Positions 27,465 to 35,409 are shown, numbered from the stretch's first letter. The stretch is DNA of 64,000 nucleotides from Bacteroidales bacterium UBA5197 (GCA_002412885.1 DHVX01000033.1:62001-126000); one strand, 5' to 3'. Notes: generated by a model not told the origin, from the sequence alone. Translations and numbers: made by a program.

Positions 27465-28685
27465 ATGCACTTCAACGGTGGTTTATCGGCTTATGTTTTT
27501 TGTGGTTTTGCGGGTATCTCTATTACCGGTAGCGACAAAACCCAGTTTGACAGGCTCATTTTAATTGCTGTAATCCTTTACCCTGTTCGCAATCCTGCCG
27601 ATGGCACATTCACCAATTTGCCAACCACTTTCCTGTTTACGCGCGGCTTTACCGGGCATGAGCACTACGATAAGTTTGGTCTGATAAACATGAATGCCCG
27701 ACTATACGACCCATTCCTTGGCCGTTTTCTCTCACCCGACCCTCAAGTACAGGCACCCGGTTATGGCCAAAACTACAACCGTTATACCTACGCGTTAAAT
27801 AACCCGCTGAAATATATAGATCCAGATGGAGAAGTTGTTTGGTTTGTACCTGTGATAATTGGTGCTGTAATTGGGGCATATACAGGTGGTGTTATCGCAA
27901 ATGAGGGCCAATATAACCCAGGGAAATGGGATTATAGGTCTGGTAAAACTTGGGGTTACATGTTAGGGGGTGCAGTTGTTGGCGGTGTATCTGGTTTTAT
28001 TGGCGGTGCAGTAGCTACAAGCGGTATGCCCTTTGCGAATACAGCAGGAATTATGGCAGGGTCCTTTGTAAACTCTGTTGGTACAAATATATATACGGGA
28101 GGGCAAACTGACGTAAGTGTCAATTTTGGTGTAGCTTCATATAATTTTGACCAAAACGAATGGGGTTATTTGGGTAAAAAGGGAAATTCCAAACTTGAAA
28201 ATTTTGGTTACTTTCTAGGCGCCATGTCAAATCTTCGCGATGTGAACGAAATAATTAATAGTACGTTGGCAACAATATATACGGATAATAGTGATTTTAT
28301 TTCTCATACGGCAATTGCTGAAAGGGATGGGGTGGGGACTTTAATGTCTTTTGGTCCTGATGATTTAAAAGCTCCTAATGGTAAGTTGGGTTATGCAACT
28401 TATTTTCGGAAAAGTACTTCTGATTTCCATTTTAATAATACCCTCCCAATAGATATAACTGTTAATAGATTTACAATTGGTGTAGTAAGAGGATTAGGTA
28501 AAATACTGCCTTTTCAAGGAATAACCTCTAACTGTGTAAACATGGCTTCACTATCATTATGGTTAAATGGGATGCCCAATATTGGTCTACATCCTTATCT
28601 GTTGTATGCTTCAATGTGGGCTTATACTAACGGCATAAGACCTGATTTATTCTCATATTATCTCACTCAAAATAGAAAAAAATGA
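27465..28685 (+). CDS. orphan RHS tip cassette 2: short core plus variable tip, permuted papain-like candidate
   Basis: From the ATG at 27465 this codes 406 residues (a GTG at 27426 would add 13). The first about 40 residues are unlike RHS and there is no clear signal peptide. From 27588 the DNA is nearly identical to the parental RHS core for about 240 bp, with only Thr to Ile (KYIDPDG) changed in some 80 residues. A Gly-rich pretoxin part follows, then EWGYLGKKGN and GYFLGAMSNLRDV. The tip shows ISHTAIAE followed about 90 residues later by SNCVNMASLSLWL. A His-first, Cys-later order fits circularly permuted papain-like (NlpC/LRAT-like) folds; this is inference. It is probably silent until recombined with the full-length gene. 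Confidence 0.7.
   Translation: MHFNGGLSAYVFCGFAGISITGSDKTQFDRLILIAVILYPVRNPADGTFTNLPTTFLFTRGFTGHEHYDKFGLINMNARLYDPFLGRFLSPDPQVQAPGYGQNYNRYTYALNNPLKYIDPDGEVVWFVPVIIGAVIGAYTGGVIANEGQYNPGKWDYRSGKTWGYMLGGAVVGGVSGFIGGAVATSGMPFANTAGIMAGSFVNSVGTNIYTGGQTDVSVNFGVASYNFDQNEWGYLGKKGNSKLENFGYFLGAMSNLRDVNEIINSTLATIYTDNSDFISHTAIAERDGVGTLMSFGPDDLKAPNGKLGYATYFRKSTSDFHFNNTLPIDITVNRFTIGVVRGLGKILPFQGITSNCVNMASLSLWLNGMPNIGLHPYLLYASMWAYTNGIRPDLFSYYLTQNRKK
27588..27824 (+). repeat. RHS core repeat, second copy
   Basis: About 237 bp nearly identical to 25418-25654 of the large RHS gene. Homology starts abruptly at CGCAATCCTGCCG and fades just after the DPDG codons. Its 2170-bp offset means recombination with the parent would delete tip 1 and its immunity gene and join tip 2 in frame. 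Confidence 0.9.
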
Positions 28686-29131
28686 CTTTTCTCCTGATTT
28701 GTACTTTTTTGTTGATGCCTAATCATCTTAATAACCAAGATGGAAAAGATAAGTTGTTCGAAGACGATTGTTATTTCTACGAATATGCGATCAAGAAACC
28801 AGGGCAGGCCTATATTGGTTTTATTGTCATAATTGATTCAGTAAGTATTAGAAAAGTGGATTATACATTGTTGATTAAAGATGAGCAAATCATCAAAGTT
28901 AACAAGCAGTCCGATACTATATATCGAGAAGTAAGCATTAACAAATTGCATAATGGCAATATATATATTATGAAACATAATCTTCTTTGTTATAGTTCAG
29001 TTAATCTCAAAAACAGAGAAACATTTTTACATAAAAATTATTGGGATCAAATATCTGAAGTTTTTTTTGATAAAAAAAATGTTGATAAAATGCGCTTAAT
29101 ACAAGACTTTGTTGAGAAAAGAATATATTGA
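28682..29131 (+). CDS. putative exported immunity protein for RHS tip 2
   Basis: The 149-residue product starts with a short hydrophobic signal-like segment (MTFLLICTFLLM). It has no recognisable domain: a charged alpha/beta sequence with DDCYFYEYAIKKPG and Ile-rich strands. Its ATG overlaps the TGA of cassette 2 (ATGA), the usual sign of translational coupling between toxin and immunity genes. The last codons (EKRIY and stop) lie on DNA homologous to the RHS gene in another frame, beginning at 29115. The gene's natural 3' end may thus have been replaced when cassette 3 was joined on. Confidence 0.6.
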   Translation: MTFLLICTFLLMPNHLNNQDGKDKLFEDDCYFYEYAIKKPGQAYIGFIVIIDSVSIRKVDYTLLIKDEQIIKVNKQSDTIYREVSINKLHNGNIYIMKHNLLCYSSVNLKNRETFLHKNYWDQISEVFFDKKNVDKMRLIQDFVEKRIY

Positions 29132-31355
29132 CAACGAAATTTATACCTTTGTTTACAATTATAATTCAACTTCAGGTGAATTGGAGTATTACCCGTATCC
29201 AACCGGATACAGAATTAAGTACCGGTATAACAATGATGGTTATATGAACATGGTTGAAGATGTATCCACCGGTTTAATGTTATGGAACGCCCTTGACAAT
29301 AATGCAAGAGGGCAGTTAACTGATTTTAGCCTGGGTAATGGGCTTTACACCCAAAACCAATTCGACCAGTATGGTTTCCCACGAAGGATTACCACGACAG
29401 ACTTTAATAAAAAGCAATTTATTAAACCTTATTCAGAAAGCCCTGAAACTGCACCTGATGCAATACCGGAAACCATTCAGGATAATACGCATTATTTCAA
29501 TATTCATAATGGAAATTTAATGCAGAAGTGGGATTTATATGACGAGAATAAATGGTTCTGCGAAAAATACGAGTACGATCCTGTGCTTAATGAACGTCTT
29601 ACAAAGTGGTACAAATATCCGGGTGGAGTAGAGTATAGCATCAACTACAGCAATTCTGGCAACATCAACAACAAAACCGGGATAACCGTTCCCGGTGGTA
29701 GTTATAATTATGGTTCAAATGCAGGGCCACATGCGGTAACAGGTATTACCGGCGCCACTCAGGATTACATTGGTGCAAATGCCCACTACATGCAAAATGT
29801 ATCCTACAATGGTATTAATATGCCTTATTATATGCACCAGATGCCTCAGTCAGGAGGTTTTAAAATGGATCGCATAAGAATTACCTATGGCAATGGCGAT
29901 CAAAGAGTTAAAACTGAGTTCAGCACGGTTTATGAACATTACGTTGAAACTGACACCCGTTATTATTTTGGTGATTTTGAGGTAGAGAAAAAACACAATT
30001 CATCCGATAAAGTCTATTACCACTACCTTGCTGGTTCTAATGGCGTTTTTGCCATTATGAAATGGAAAGGAGTAGAAGACCTTTCAATTTACTATATCCA
30101 TCCCGATTATCTTGGATCATTGCAAGTTATAAGCGATGAGTATGGTAATAAGATTGAGCAAATGAGCTTCGACCCATGGGGTCGCCGCCGCAACCCCGCC
30201 GATGGCACATTCACCAATTTGTCAGCCACTTTCTTGTTTACCCGTGGCTTTACCGGGCACGAGCACTACGATAAGTTTGGTCTGATAAACATGAATGCCC
30301 GTCTATACGACCCATTCCTTGTCCGTTTTCTCTCACCCGACCCGCAAGTACAAGCACCCGGCTATGGCCAAAACTACAACCGCTACACCTATGCGTTAAA
30401 TAACCCGCTGAAATACACTGACCCTGATGGAGAGTTTTGGCATTTGGTTATTGGGGCTGCAATTGGAGGTACAGTTAATTGGCTTGGACATGGGGCAAAG
30501 TTCAATGCACAAGGGCTTAAATACTTTGGTGTAGGTGCACTTGCAGGCGCTTTGGCCGCGGGTGTTGGAGCCGGCGTTAGTGCTGCATTTGCTGGTGGGT
30601 CTTTTGGTGCTGGCTTTGCGGGCACTGCAACCACAGCAGCAGCAATTGGATTCGAGTCAGGTTTTGCGATAGGCCTTTTTTCCGGAGCTACAAATGGCTT
30701 TGTTAGTGGTGTAGGAAATAGTTTAGCAAATGGAGATGATCTTGGTTCTGCATTAAGAAATGGCCAAAAGCAAATGCTGATACAAGGTTTTTCAGGTGGG
30801 GTGGTTGGTGGGCTTGTTGGTGGAATTACTGCTTCTATAAAAGGAAATAAATTCTGGACAGGGGAATTAAACCCCAACAAACCAACAGTTTATCAATATG
30901 ATATCTACCCAGCTCAAGGTGAATTAAATAATGGATGTTTCCCAATGACCCTTGATAAACTTAATCCAAATATGACAACTGAACAATTTCAGTCAATGGT
31001 GGATTTTTTCTATTTTGATACTTATGGTTTTGATCCAGGTACACAAACTATGAGGAATTTAGATATGGAGTCTTTTTTTAAATTTTGGAATATCAATTCT
31101 GAGTATTCTAATAATGTTTTGGGTTTAATATCTAATCCTCCAGCCAATGGTTCTACTGTAATGGGGTGGGGTCTTACACCTAAAACCCTTTCTGGTGGCC
31201 ATGCAATGCCAGTATTAAAACTAAAAATTTGGCCAAATGTTAAAGTGAACGGTTTCCCAAAATTTAGAGTAGTTTTCTGGGATCATGGAGAGAGATTTGT
31301 TTTCAACAATTCCAATACTCAGATGGGTTATCGTTTCTTTAACATTAAGTTCTAA
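29109..31355 (+). CDS. orphan RHS tip cassette 3: long RHS segment plus variable tip, papain-like candidate
   Basis: This open frame of 748 residues has only a TTG at its start and no ATG until well inside the RHS region, so it is a 5'-truncated cassette rather than a free-standing gene. Residues about 3-442 match the large RHS protein with seven changes, including GRF to VRF in the core. A Gly/Ala-rich pretoxin region and FWTG at 582-585 follow, then a tip of about 163 residues unlike tips 1 and 2. In the tip, a Cys in NNGCFPMTLDKL, a His in SGGHAMPVLKLKIW and an Asp in FWDHGERF fall in the order of a papain-like Cys-His-Asp triad; a cysteine-peptidase-like toxin is plausible but unproven. 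A putative immunity gene begins 9 nt after its stop. Confidence 0.7.
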   Translation: MLRKEYIDNEIYTFVYNYNSTSGELEYYPYPTGYRIKYRYNNDGYMNMVEDVSTGLMLWNALDNNARGQLTDFSLGNGLYTQNQFDQYGFPRRITTTDFNKKQFIKPYSESPETAPDAIPETIQDNTHYFNIHNGNLMQKWDLYDENKWFCEKYEYDPVLNERLTKWYKYPGGVEYSINYSNSGNINNKTGITVPGGSYNYGSNAGPHAVTGITGATQDYIGANAHYMQNVSYNGINMPYYMHQMPQSGGFKMDRIRITYGNGDQRVKTEFSTVYEHYVETDTRYYFGDFEVEKKHNSSDKVYYHYLAGSNGVFAIMKWKGVEDLSIYYIHPDYLGSLQVISDEYGNKIEQMSFDPWGRRRNPADGTFTNLSATFLFTRGFTGHEHYDKFGLINMNARLYDPFLVRFLSPDPQVQAPGYGQNYNRYTYALNNPLKYTDPDGEFWHLVIGAAIGGTVNWLGHGAKFNAQGLKYFGVGALAGALAAGVGAGVSAAFAGGSFGAGFAGTATTAAAIGFESGFAIGLFSGATNGFVSGVGNSLANGDDLGSALRNGQKQMLIQGFSGGVVGGLVGGITASIKGNKFWTGELNPNKPTVYQYDIYPAQGELNNGCFPMTLDKLNPNMTTEQFQSMVDFFYFDTYGFDPGTQTMRNLDMESFFKFWNINSEYSNNVLGLISNPPANGSTVMGWGLTPKTLSGGHAMPVLKLKIWPNVKVNGFPKFRVVFWDHGERFVFNNSNTQMGYRFFNIKF
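29115..30437 (+). repeat. RHS repeat/core segment, third copy (1.3 kb)
   Basis: Homologous to 24344-25666 at a constant 4771-bp offset without visible indels. The left boundary lies inside the 3' end of the upstream immunity gene, and the right boundary is just after the DPDGEF codons, where the tip-specific sequence begins. Confidence 0.9.
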
Positions 31356-31364
31356 AAATACCTT

Positions 31365-32033
31365 ATGAGAAAGTCAATGCTATTATCAGTTCTATGTATC
31401 CTCTTGGTAAATAATGTTTTTTGCCAATTTGATAGTGCCTCTGTTTTTATTTCAAAAGACGGAGACTTCTTACATTTTTCCAACAATTATGCTGAATTTA
31501 AGCGAGGTATTTGTTGGGGTGGTGGTAGGATAATTCATAAAACCAAAAAGAAGTTTATAATTGAAAATGATATTACGTATAGCGGCAATACCCAGTCCTA
31601 TTACCGTATCGACTCATCGCATATGGCTGTTGATGCTCAACCAAAATTCATCATTTTGGACGAAGAAGGGAACTATATAGATGAAAGAGACATTATCATT
31701 TACGGATCTTCCTCTGTTGAAAAAATTAATATTGCTGTATCTAAAGATGGCTATTTTCAATTTCCTGATAATAATAACGAAAAACAAATTGATGTTGCAT
31801 ACATATCTTCAGCCATATATTTTCCATTAAGGATTAGACTCACTGCTGAATCTTTTGGTGTATATACGGTTACACTGAAAAAATTTACGCCTGATTTTTC
31901 AATGATGTATTTGCCTGATTTTTATAAAAAAATTAAATGTAAGTGTATTAATAAACAACAAATTAAGTGTGCATTTTTCGGGAAGCATCGTAAACTTCTG
32001 CCATATGAGGTTTTGTCAAGGATCGATAATTAA
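31365..32033 (+). CDS. putative exported immunity protein for RHS tip 3
   Basis: The 222-residue product has a clear signal peptide (LLSVLCILLVNNVFCQ, cleavage near residue 21). The mature part is beta-rich with no known domain in the middle; the C-terminus is Lys/Cys-rich (KKIKCKCINKQQIKC). It starts 9 nt after the cassette 3 stop on the same strand, the normal place for an immunity gene. It shares no obvious sequence with the two other putative immunity proteins, as expected if each matches its own toxin tip. Assignment rests on position and export signal only. Confidence 0.6.
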   Translation: MRKSMLLSVLCILLVNNVFCQFDSASVFISKDGDFLHFSNNYAEFKRGICWGGGRIIHKTKKKFIIENDITYSGNTQSYYRIDSSHMAVDAQPKFIILDEEGNYIDERDIIIYGSSSVEKINIAVSKDGYFQFPDNNNEKQIDVAYISSAIYFPLRIRLTAESFGVYTVTLKKFTPDFSMMYLPDFYKKIKCKCINKQQIKCAFFGKHRKLLPYEVLSRIDN

Positions 32034-32182
32034 CTTAGCAAATTCCTTTCTACACGGTATAATCTTTTCGGCAATTTACTCGTTTGTATTGAAATAAGTT
32101 CGCATGTATTCCCCAATATAATTAACAAGGCCGCAGTTTGTTATCATAAGTAAGCATTCGTTCGATTTCAAAGGGTATTAAA

Positions 32183-32554
32183 TTACTTCTTATCCCTTTC
32201 GAACTGTGCATCAAACTTTTCAACAAGGTTATAAATCTTTTCTTCCAGCTTTTTAACCCTTAAGCTTAAATTCTGGCGTTCCTCTTTTTCATTATGATAA
32301 TGGTTAACAATATTTCCACCTTGATTGTGTGGACTATGATTATTAAAAATGTATTTATCATCAAAGCTCATCAGTGTAAACGGGTCAATTTCAAGTGTTT
32401 CGGCAATTTTCTCCAATCGTTGCAGATTCATCTGAGTTTGTCCGGTTTCAATTTTGCTATAGGCTACCTGAGAAATTCCCAATTTTAAAGCCATAAATTC
32501 TTGCGAGTAGTTTCGCAATTCTCTAAGTTTTCTTATTTTATGTCCAATTTCCAT
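32183..32554 (-). CDS. XRE-family helix-turn-helix regulator with coiled-coil tail
   Basis: The 123-residue protein has an N-terminal XRE helix-turn-helix at about 5-60 (SQEFMALKLGISQVAYSKIE is the core) and a C-terminal amphipathic coiled coil at about 88-118 (LSLRVKKLEEKIYNLVEKF). The tail may provide oligomerization. It lies at the right edge of the RHS array and faces left, towards the immunity gene of cassette 3. It has a strong promoter of its own. It may control the RHS locus or a neighbour, but no operator could be matched. Alternatively it is a stand-alone regulator of the DNA repeat region. Confidence 0.85.
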   Translation of the reverse strand: MEIGHKIRKLRELRNYSQEFMALKLGISQVAYSKIETGQTQMNLQRLEKIAETLEIDPFTLMSFDDKYIFNNHSPHNQGGNIVNHYHNEKEERQNLSLRVKKLEEKIYNLVEKFDAQFERDKK

Positions 32555-32573
32555 GTCTCTTGGTTTTATTGTT

Positions 32574-32604
32574 CAAAAATAGCAATATTTTCAATCGTTA
32601 CAAA
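32574..32604 (-). promoter_or_regulatory. Bacteroidota promoter for the XRE regulator
   Basis: On the minus strand TTTG (32604 to 32601), a 19-base spacer and TATTTTTG (32581 to 32574) match the Bacteroidota -33/-7 promoter. The ATG at 32554 follows after 19 bases. Confidence 0.65.
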
Positions 32605-32796
32605 AAAATAATGTCCTTCATGCTTTTTCATAAAATTACTTCTCATTAATCTTAAATAATTGATACCATTCAGTTTTTTATTGCATGAAAATCAGTGATT
32701 GCACTTCAATATCTCTAAATCTGATGGAATGTTTTGTTATTAGATTCTGGGCTCAATTGGGCAAAACTTTTCTTGTAATTTTTATTTCAGTACAAA

Positions 32797-32839
32797 GTTG
32801 AAAAGTTTTTAAAATATTTTTTGAAGATTACTTGCTTTT
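32797..32839 (+). repeat. 43-bp direct repeat, right copy
   Basis: Matches 19320-19362 at 42 of 43 positions. It lies in the 450-bp gap 32555-33004 between the XRE gene and the next T9SS gene, which otherwise holds only the promoters noted. Its CTTG at 32831-32834 is spaced 21 bases from a perfect -7 box, so the repeat may carry the -33 part of a promoter. Confidence 0.8.
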
Positions 32840-32863
32840 GGCATCTTTAAAGTACTACTTTTG
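32831..32863 (+). promoter_or_regulatory. candidate promoter for the 33005 T9SS gene
   Basis: CTTG at 32831-32834, 21-base spacer, TACTTTTG at 32856-32863 (full TAnnTTTG match). It would give a leader of about 135 nt. The -33 part lies inside the 43-bp direct repeat. In the left repeat copy the same spacing leads to TAAATCAG, a poor -7 box. Confidence 0.5.
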
Positions 32864-33004
32864 TTCCGGCTTAAGGCTTGAATTGTAGCGACACAATTGT
32901 TCATTTTATTGATTTATTTCTAATTAAGGTCAGATATTGTGCATGTTTAGCACGATTTTTGCTGCCTTTGCTTTGTTGAATGTAATTTTCAAAATCTATT
33001 GTTT

Positions 33005-33739
33005 ATGAAAAAAACACTACTCTTTTTACTGGTCAGCATTTTGATGTTGCCTTTCGTTTCAGCCCAATCGTTGGTAGTTAAGGAAAAGTCAGGCATTGAT
33101 GTTTCAGGTCAGACTATTGAGCAATATTGTGTGCCCGGACATGGTGATGGTTCAAGGGCGCTTGATGTTTATAATATAGGCAACGAAACAAAAAGTGTTA
33201 AGGTGAAAAAATATGACATCTCATTGGTTGACAGCGTTTATTCACATTTTTGCTGGTTATCGTGTTACCCTGATTTTATTACTATTTCACCTGATTCGAT
33301 TTTTATTGATGCGGGTTCGTTTTCTACAAACTTTACCGGAGATCTTACCTACAAAAGTGTGAAAGGGACTTCTAAAATTAAGTTTGTCTTTTTCGACTCG
33401 GAGAATGAAACGGATTCAACTTTTGTAATCATCGATTTTATAATCGGAACTGTTGGTATTAACGATTTGCCAAAACTTGCAAATGTTGAAATGTCAAATG
33501 CTTATCCTAACCCGGTTATGGGCGTTTCATTTATCGACTATAAACTTCCACAATCAGTTGCCGGTGCTTACATCAGAATTAACAATCTGCTTGGAACCAC
33601 AGTTCGTGAAATTCCTCTTGACCGCAGTCAGGGAAAAGTTACCCTGGATGCTGGAAACCTTAAGGATGGAGTATATTTTTACTCACTGATCGTAAATAAA
33701 TCAGCCACCATTACACGAAAATTTGTTGTTAAGCGTTAA
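33005..33739 (+). CDS. secreted protein with T9SS type A sorting domain
   Basis: From the ATG at 33005 the product has 244 residues: a signal peptide ending LPFVSAQ (about residue 19), a beta-rich region of about 120 residues with no known family, then a T9SS sorting domain over the last about 80 (NAYPNPVMGVSFIDYKL, YIRINNLLGTTVREI, DGVYFYSLIVNK, ending KFVVKR). The alternative start at 32999 is a TTG and is less likely. The body is predicted to be exported and anchored at the surface; function unknown. It stands alone between the XRE regulator and metK, with a terminator behind it. Confidence 0.85.
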   Translation: MKKTLLFLLVSILMLPFVSAQSLVVKEKSGIDVSGQTIEQYCVPGHGDGSRALDVYNIGNETKSVKVKKYDISLVDSVYSHFCWLSCYPDFITISPDSIFIDAGSFSTNFTGDLTYKSVKGTSKIKFVFFDSENETDSTFVIIDFIIGTVGINDLPKLANVEMSNAYPNPVMGVSFIDYKLPQSVAGAYIRINNLLGTTVREIPLDRSQGKVTLDAGNLKDGVYFYSLIVNKSATITRKFVVKR

Positions 33740-33789
33740 TAATACTCAAACTAGGATTACTTGGATTACTTGTTTAGCTTAATGTGATG

Positions 33790-33817
33790 AAAAACCCCGG
33801 TGATCCGGGGTTTTTCG
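33790..33817 (+). terminator. rho-independent terminator after the T9SS gene
   Basis: AAAAACCCCGG and CCGGGGTTTTT form a strong stem with a four-base loop, followed by further T residues, 50 bp after the stop at 33739. Confidence 0.85.
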
Positions 33818-33910
33818 TTTTCAGATACCTGGGTTATCGCAAAGCATCGTAATGATTACTGAAATACCAATAAGATACAAAGCTGTGACAGTATGGAGTT
33901 TTTATAAAAA

Positions 33911-33943
33911 ATAAGGCCGGATCATCGATCCGGCCTTAATTTT
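33911..33943 (-). terminator. terminator after metK
   Basis: AAGGCCGGAT and ATCCGGCCTT pair across a short loop, with A runs on the left and T runs on the right. For the leftward metK gene the U-run follows the hairpin, 13 bp after its stop. It may act in both directions. Confidence 0.85.
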
Positions 33944-33955
33944 TTGTCATTCAGT

Positions 33956-35281
33956 TTATAATCCGAAAGCAGTTTTGATTCTTTCCACATAGTCTTTTTC
34001 TTCCCAGGCAAAGAGTTTTACTTTCTTGAAATGGCAGATTTTTCCATCAATCACTTTATCGAAAGTATCTCCGTTGGAGTAATAAACTTCTACCTCTGTT
34101 TCTCTTGCTTCGCGGCCGAAGTGTCCATAGCTGGCGGTTGGTGTGTAAATCGGGTTGCGAAGTCCAAAGCGGTTTATGATTGCATATGGGCGCATATCAA
34201 AAATTCCTTTTACAACTGAGGATATTTCGCCATCAGAAATTGCTTCGCCGGTAAAACCTTTAACATGCGCAGTGCCGTAAGTATTCACATAAAGTCCTAC
34301 AGGCTCGGCAATGCCAATGGCATAAGCAACCTGAACCAGAACTTCATCTGCAACACCTGCCGCAACAAGGTTTTTGGCAATATGTCGGGCTGCATAAGCC
34401 GCTGAACGGTCAACTTTTGAGGGATCTTTTCCTGAAAAAGCACCACCACCGTGAGCACCTTTGCCACCATAGGTGTCAACAATAATTTTTCGCCCGGTAA
34501 GTCCGGTATCACCATGAGGTCCGCCAATTACAAATTTGCCGGTTGGATTTACGTGCAAGGTAAAGTGATCATCAAATAATAGCTTAATGTGTCCTGGCAG
34601 TTTGGCAACTACTTTTGGAATTACAATTTCCCGCACATCCTTTTCAATTGCAAGACGCATCAGCTCATCACCTTCTTTTTCGGGAAGAGTTTTGTCGGCA
34701 AAATCATCATGCTGTGTTGAAATAACAATAGTATCAATTCTGATGGGGCGATTATTGTCATCATACTCAACGGTAACCTGCGATTTGGAATCCGGTCTCA
34801 GATAGGTCATTTCTTTTCCTTCTTTCCTGATCTTTGCAAGTTCCTGCAAAAGCATATGAGATAGCTCGATAGGCATCGGCATGAAATTTTCCATATCGCG
34901 GGTGGCATAGCCAAACATCATTCCCTGATCTCCGGCGCCTTGATTTTCAGGGTCGCTGCGAACTACGCCGCGGTTAATATCGGCCGATTGCTCGTGAATG
35001 GTAGAAATAATGCCACACGATTCACCTTCAAAACGATATTCGTTTTTTGTGTAACCAATATCTTTGATGGTTTTCCGAACTACTTTATGAAGGTCAACAT
35101 ATCCTTCGGTGAGCACTTCACCGCTGCAAACAGTCAAGCCTGTAGTAACCAGGGTTTCACATGCTACTTTTGAGTTTGGGTCGAAACGCAGAAACTCATC
35201 GAGCAACGCGTCTGAAATCTGATCGGCAACCTTGTCGGGATGCCCTTCCGATACGGATTCGGATGTAAATAGGTAAGCCAT
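33956..35281 (-). CDS. metK: S-adenosylmethionine synthetase
   Basis: The 441-residue enzyme makes SAM from methionine and ATP. Signatures are [15 protein letters not shown] near the N-terminus, [12 protein letters not shown] for the ATP/methionine site, and the glycine-rich [16 protein letters not shown] phosphate loop. It is longer than the roughly 384-residue E. coli enzyme because of insertions typical of Bacteroidota forms. It starts right at the first ATG after a leader that carries a candidate SAM-II aptamer and a perfect -7 box. Feedback control of metK by its product is therefore likely. Confidence 0.95.
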   Translation of the reverse strand: MAYLFTSESVSEGHPDKVADQISDALLDEFLRFDPNSKVACETLVTTGLTVCSGEVLTEGYVDLHKVVRKTIKDIGYTKNEYRFEGESCGIISTIHEQSADINRGVVRSDPENQGAGDQGMMFGYATRDMENFMPMPIELSHMLLQELAKIRKEGKEMTYLRPDSKSQVTVEYDDNNRPIRIDTIVISTQHDDFADKTLPEKEGDELMRLAIEKDVREIVIPKVVAKLPGHIKLLFDDHFTLHVNPTGKFVIGGPHGDTGLTGRKIIVDTYGGKGAHGGGAFSGKDPSKVDRSAAYAARHIAKNLVAAGVADEVLVQVAYAIGIAEPVGLYVNTYGTAHVKGFTGEAISDGEISSVVKGIFDMRPYAIINRFGLRNPIYTPTASYGHFGREARETEVEVYYSNGDTFDKVIDGKICHFKKVKLFAWEEKDYVERIKTAFGL

Positions 35282-35335
35282 TATAGCAAACGATTAGTAT
35301 AATAAAACAGGTGAGATGGAAATCAAGATCAAAGG

Positions 35336-35400
35336 CAGGACTTGCTTTAGCATTTTTTTTAATGGTTGCAATCAATCAAATCTTTCCATTCCGGTTCTAC
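35336..35400 (-). ncRNA. candidate SAM-II riboswitch in the metK leader
   Basis: Read on the minus strand, the leader holds GATTTG, then GATTGCAACC, an A-rich run and TGCTAAAGCAAG. This order of conserved blocks is that of the SAM-II (metA-type) pseudoknot aptamer, and TTGC can pair with GCAA to close the pseudoknot. It lies about 55 nt before the metK ATG. The match is from memory of the consensus and was not scored with a covariance model. Confidence 0.6.
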
Positions 35401-35409
35401 CCGGCGCTG

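Noticed and set aside
30389..30880. 163-codon antisense ORF rich in Pro and Ala
   Set aside because: It is the mirror of the Gly/Ala-rich pretoxin region of cassette 3; codon bias of the real gene explains it.
27465..31355. frameshifted remains of one larger RHS gene
   Set aside because: The cassettes repeat parental sequence instead of continuing it, and tips and downstream genes differ; duplication and truncation explain them better than frameshifts.
19320..32839. integrative element with att sites
   Set aside because: No integrase, relaxase, tRNA target or conjugation gene is present; the 43-bp repeats alone do not show an ICE or prophage.
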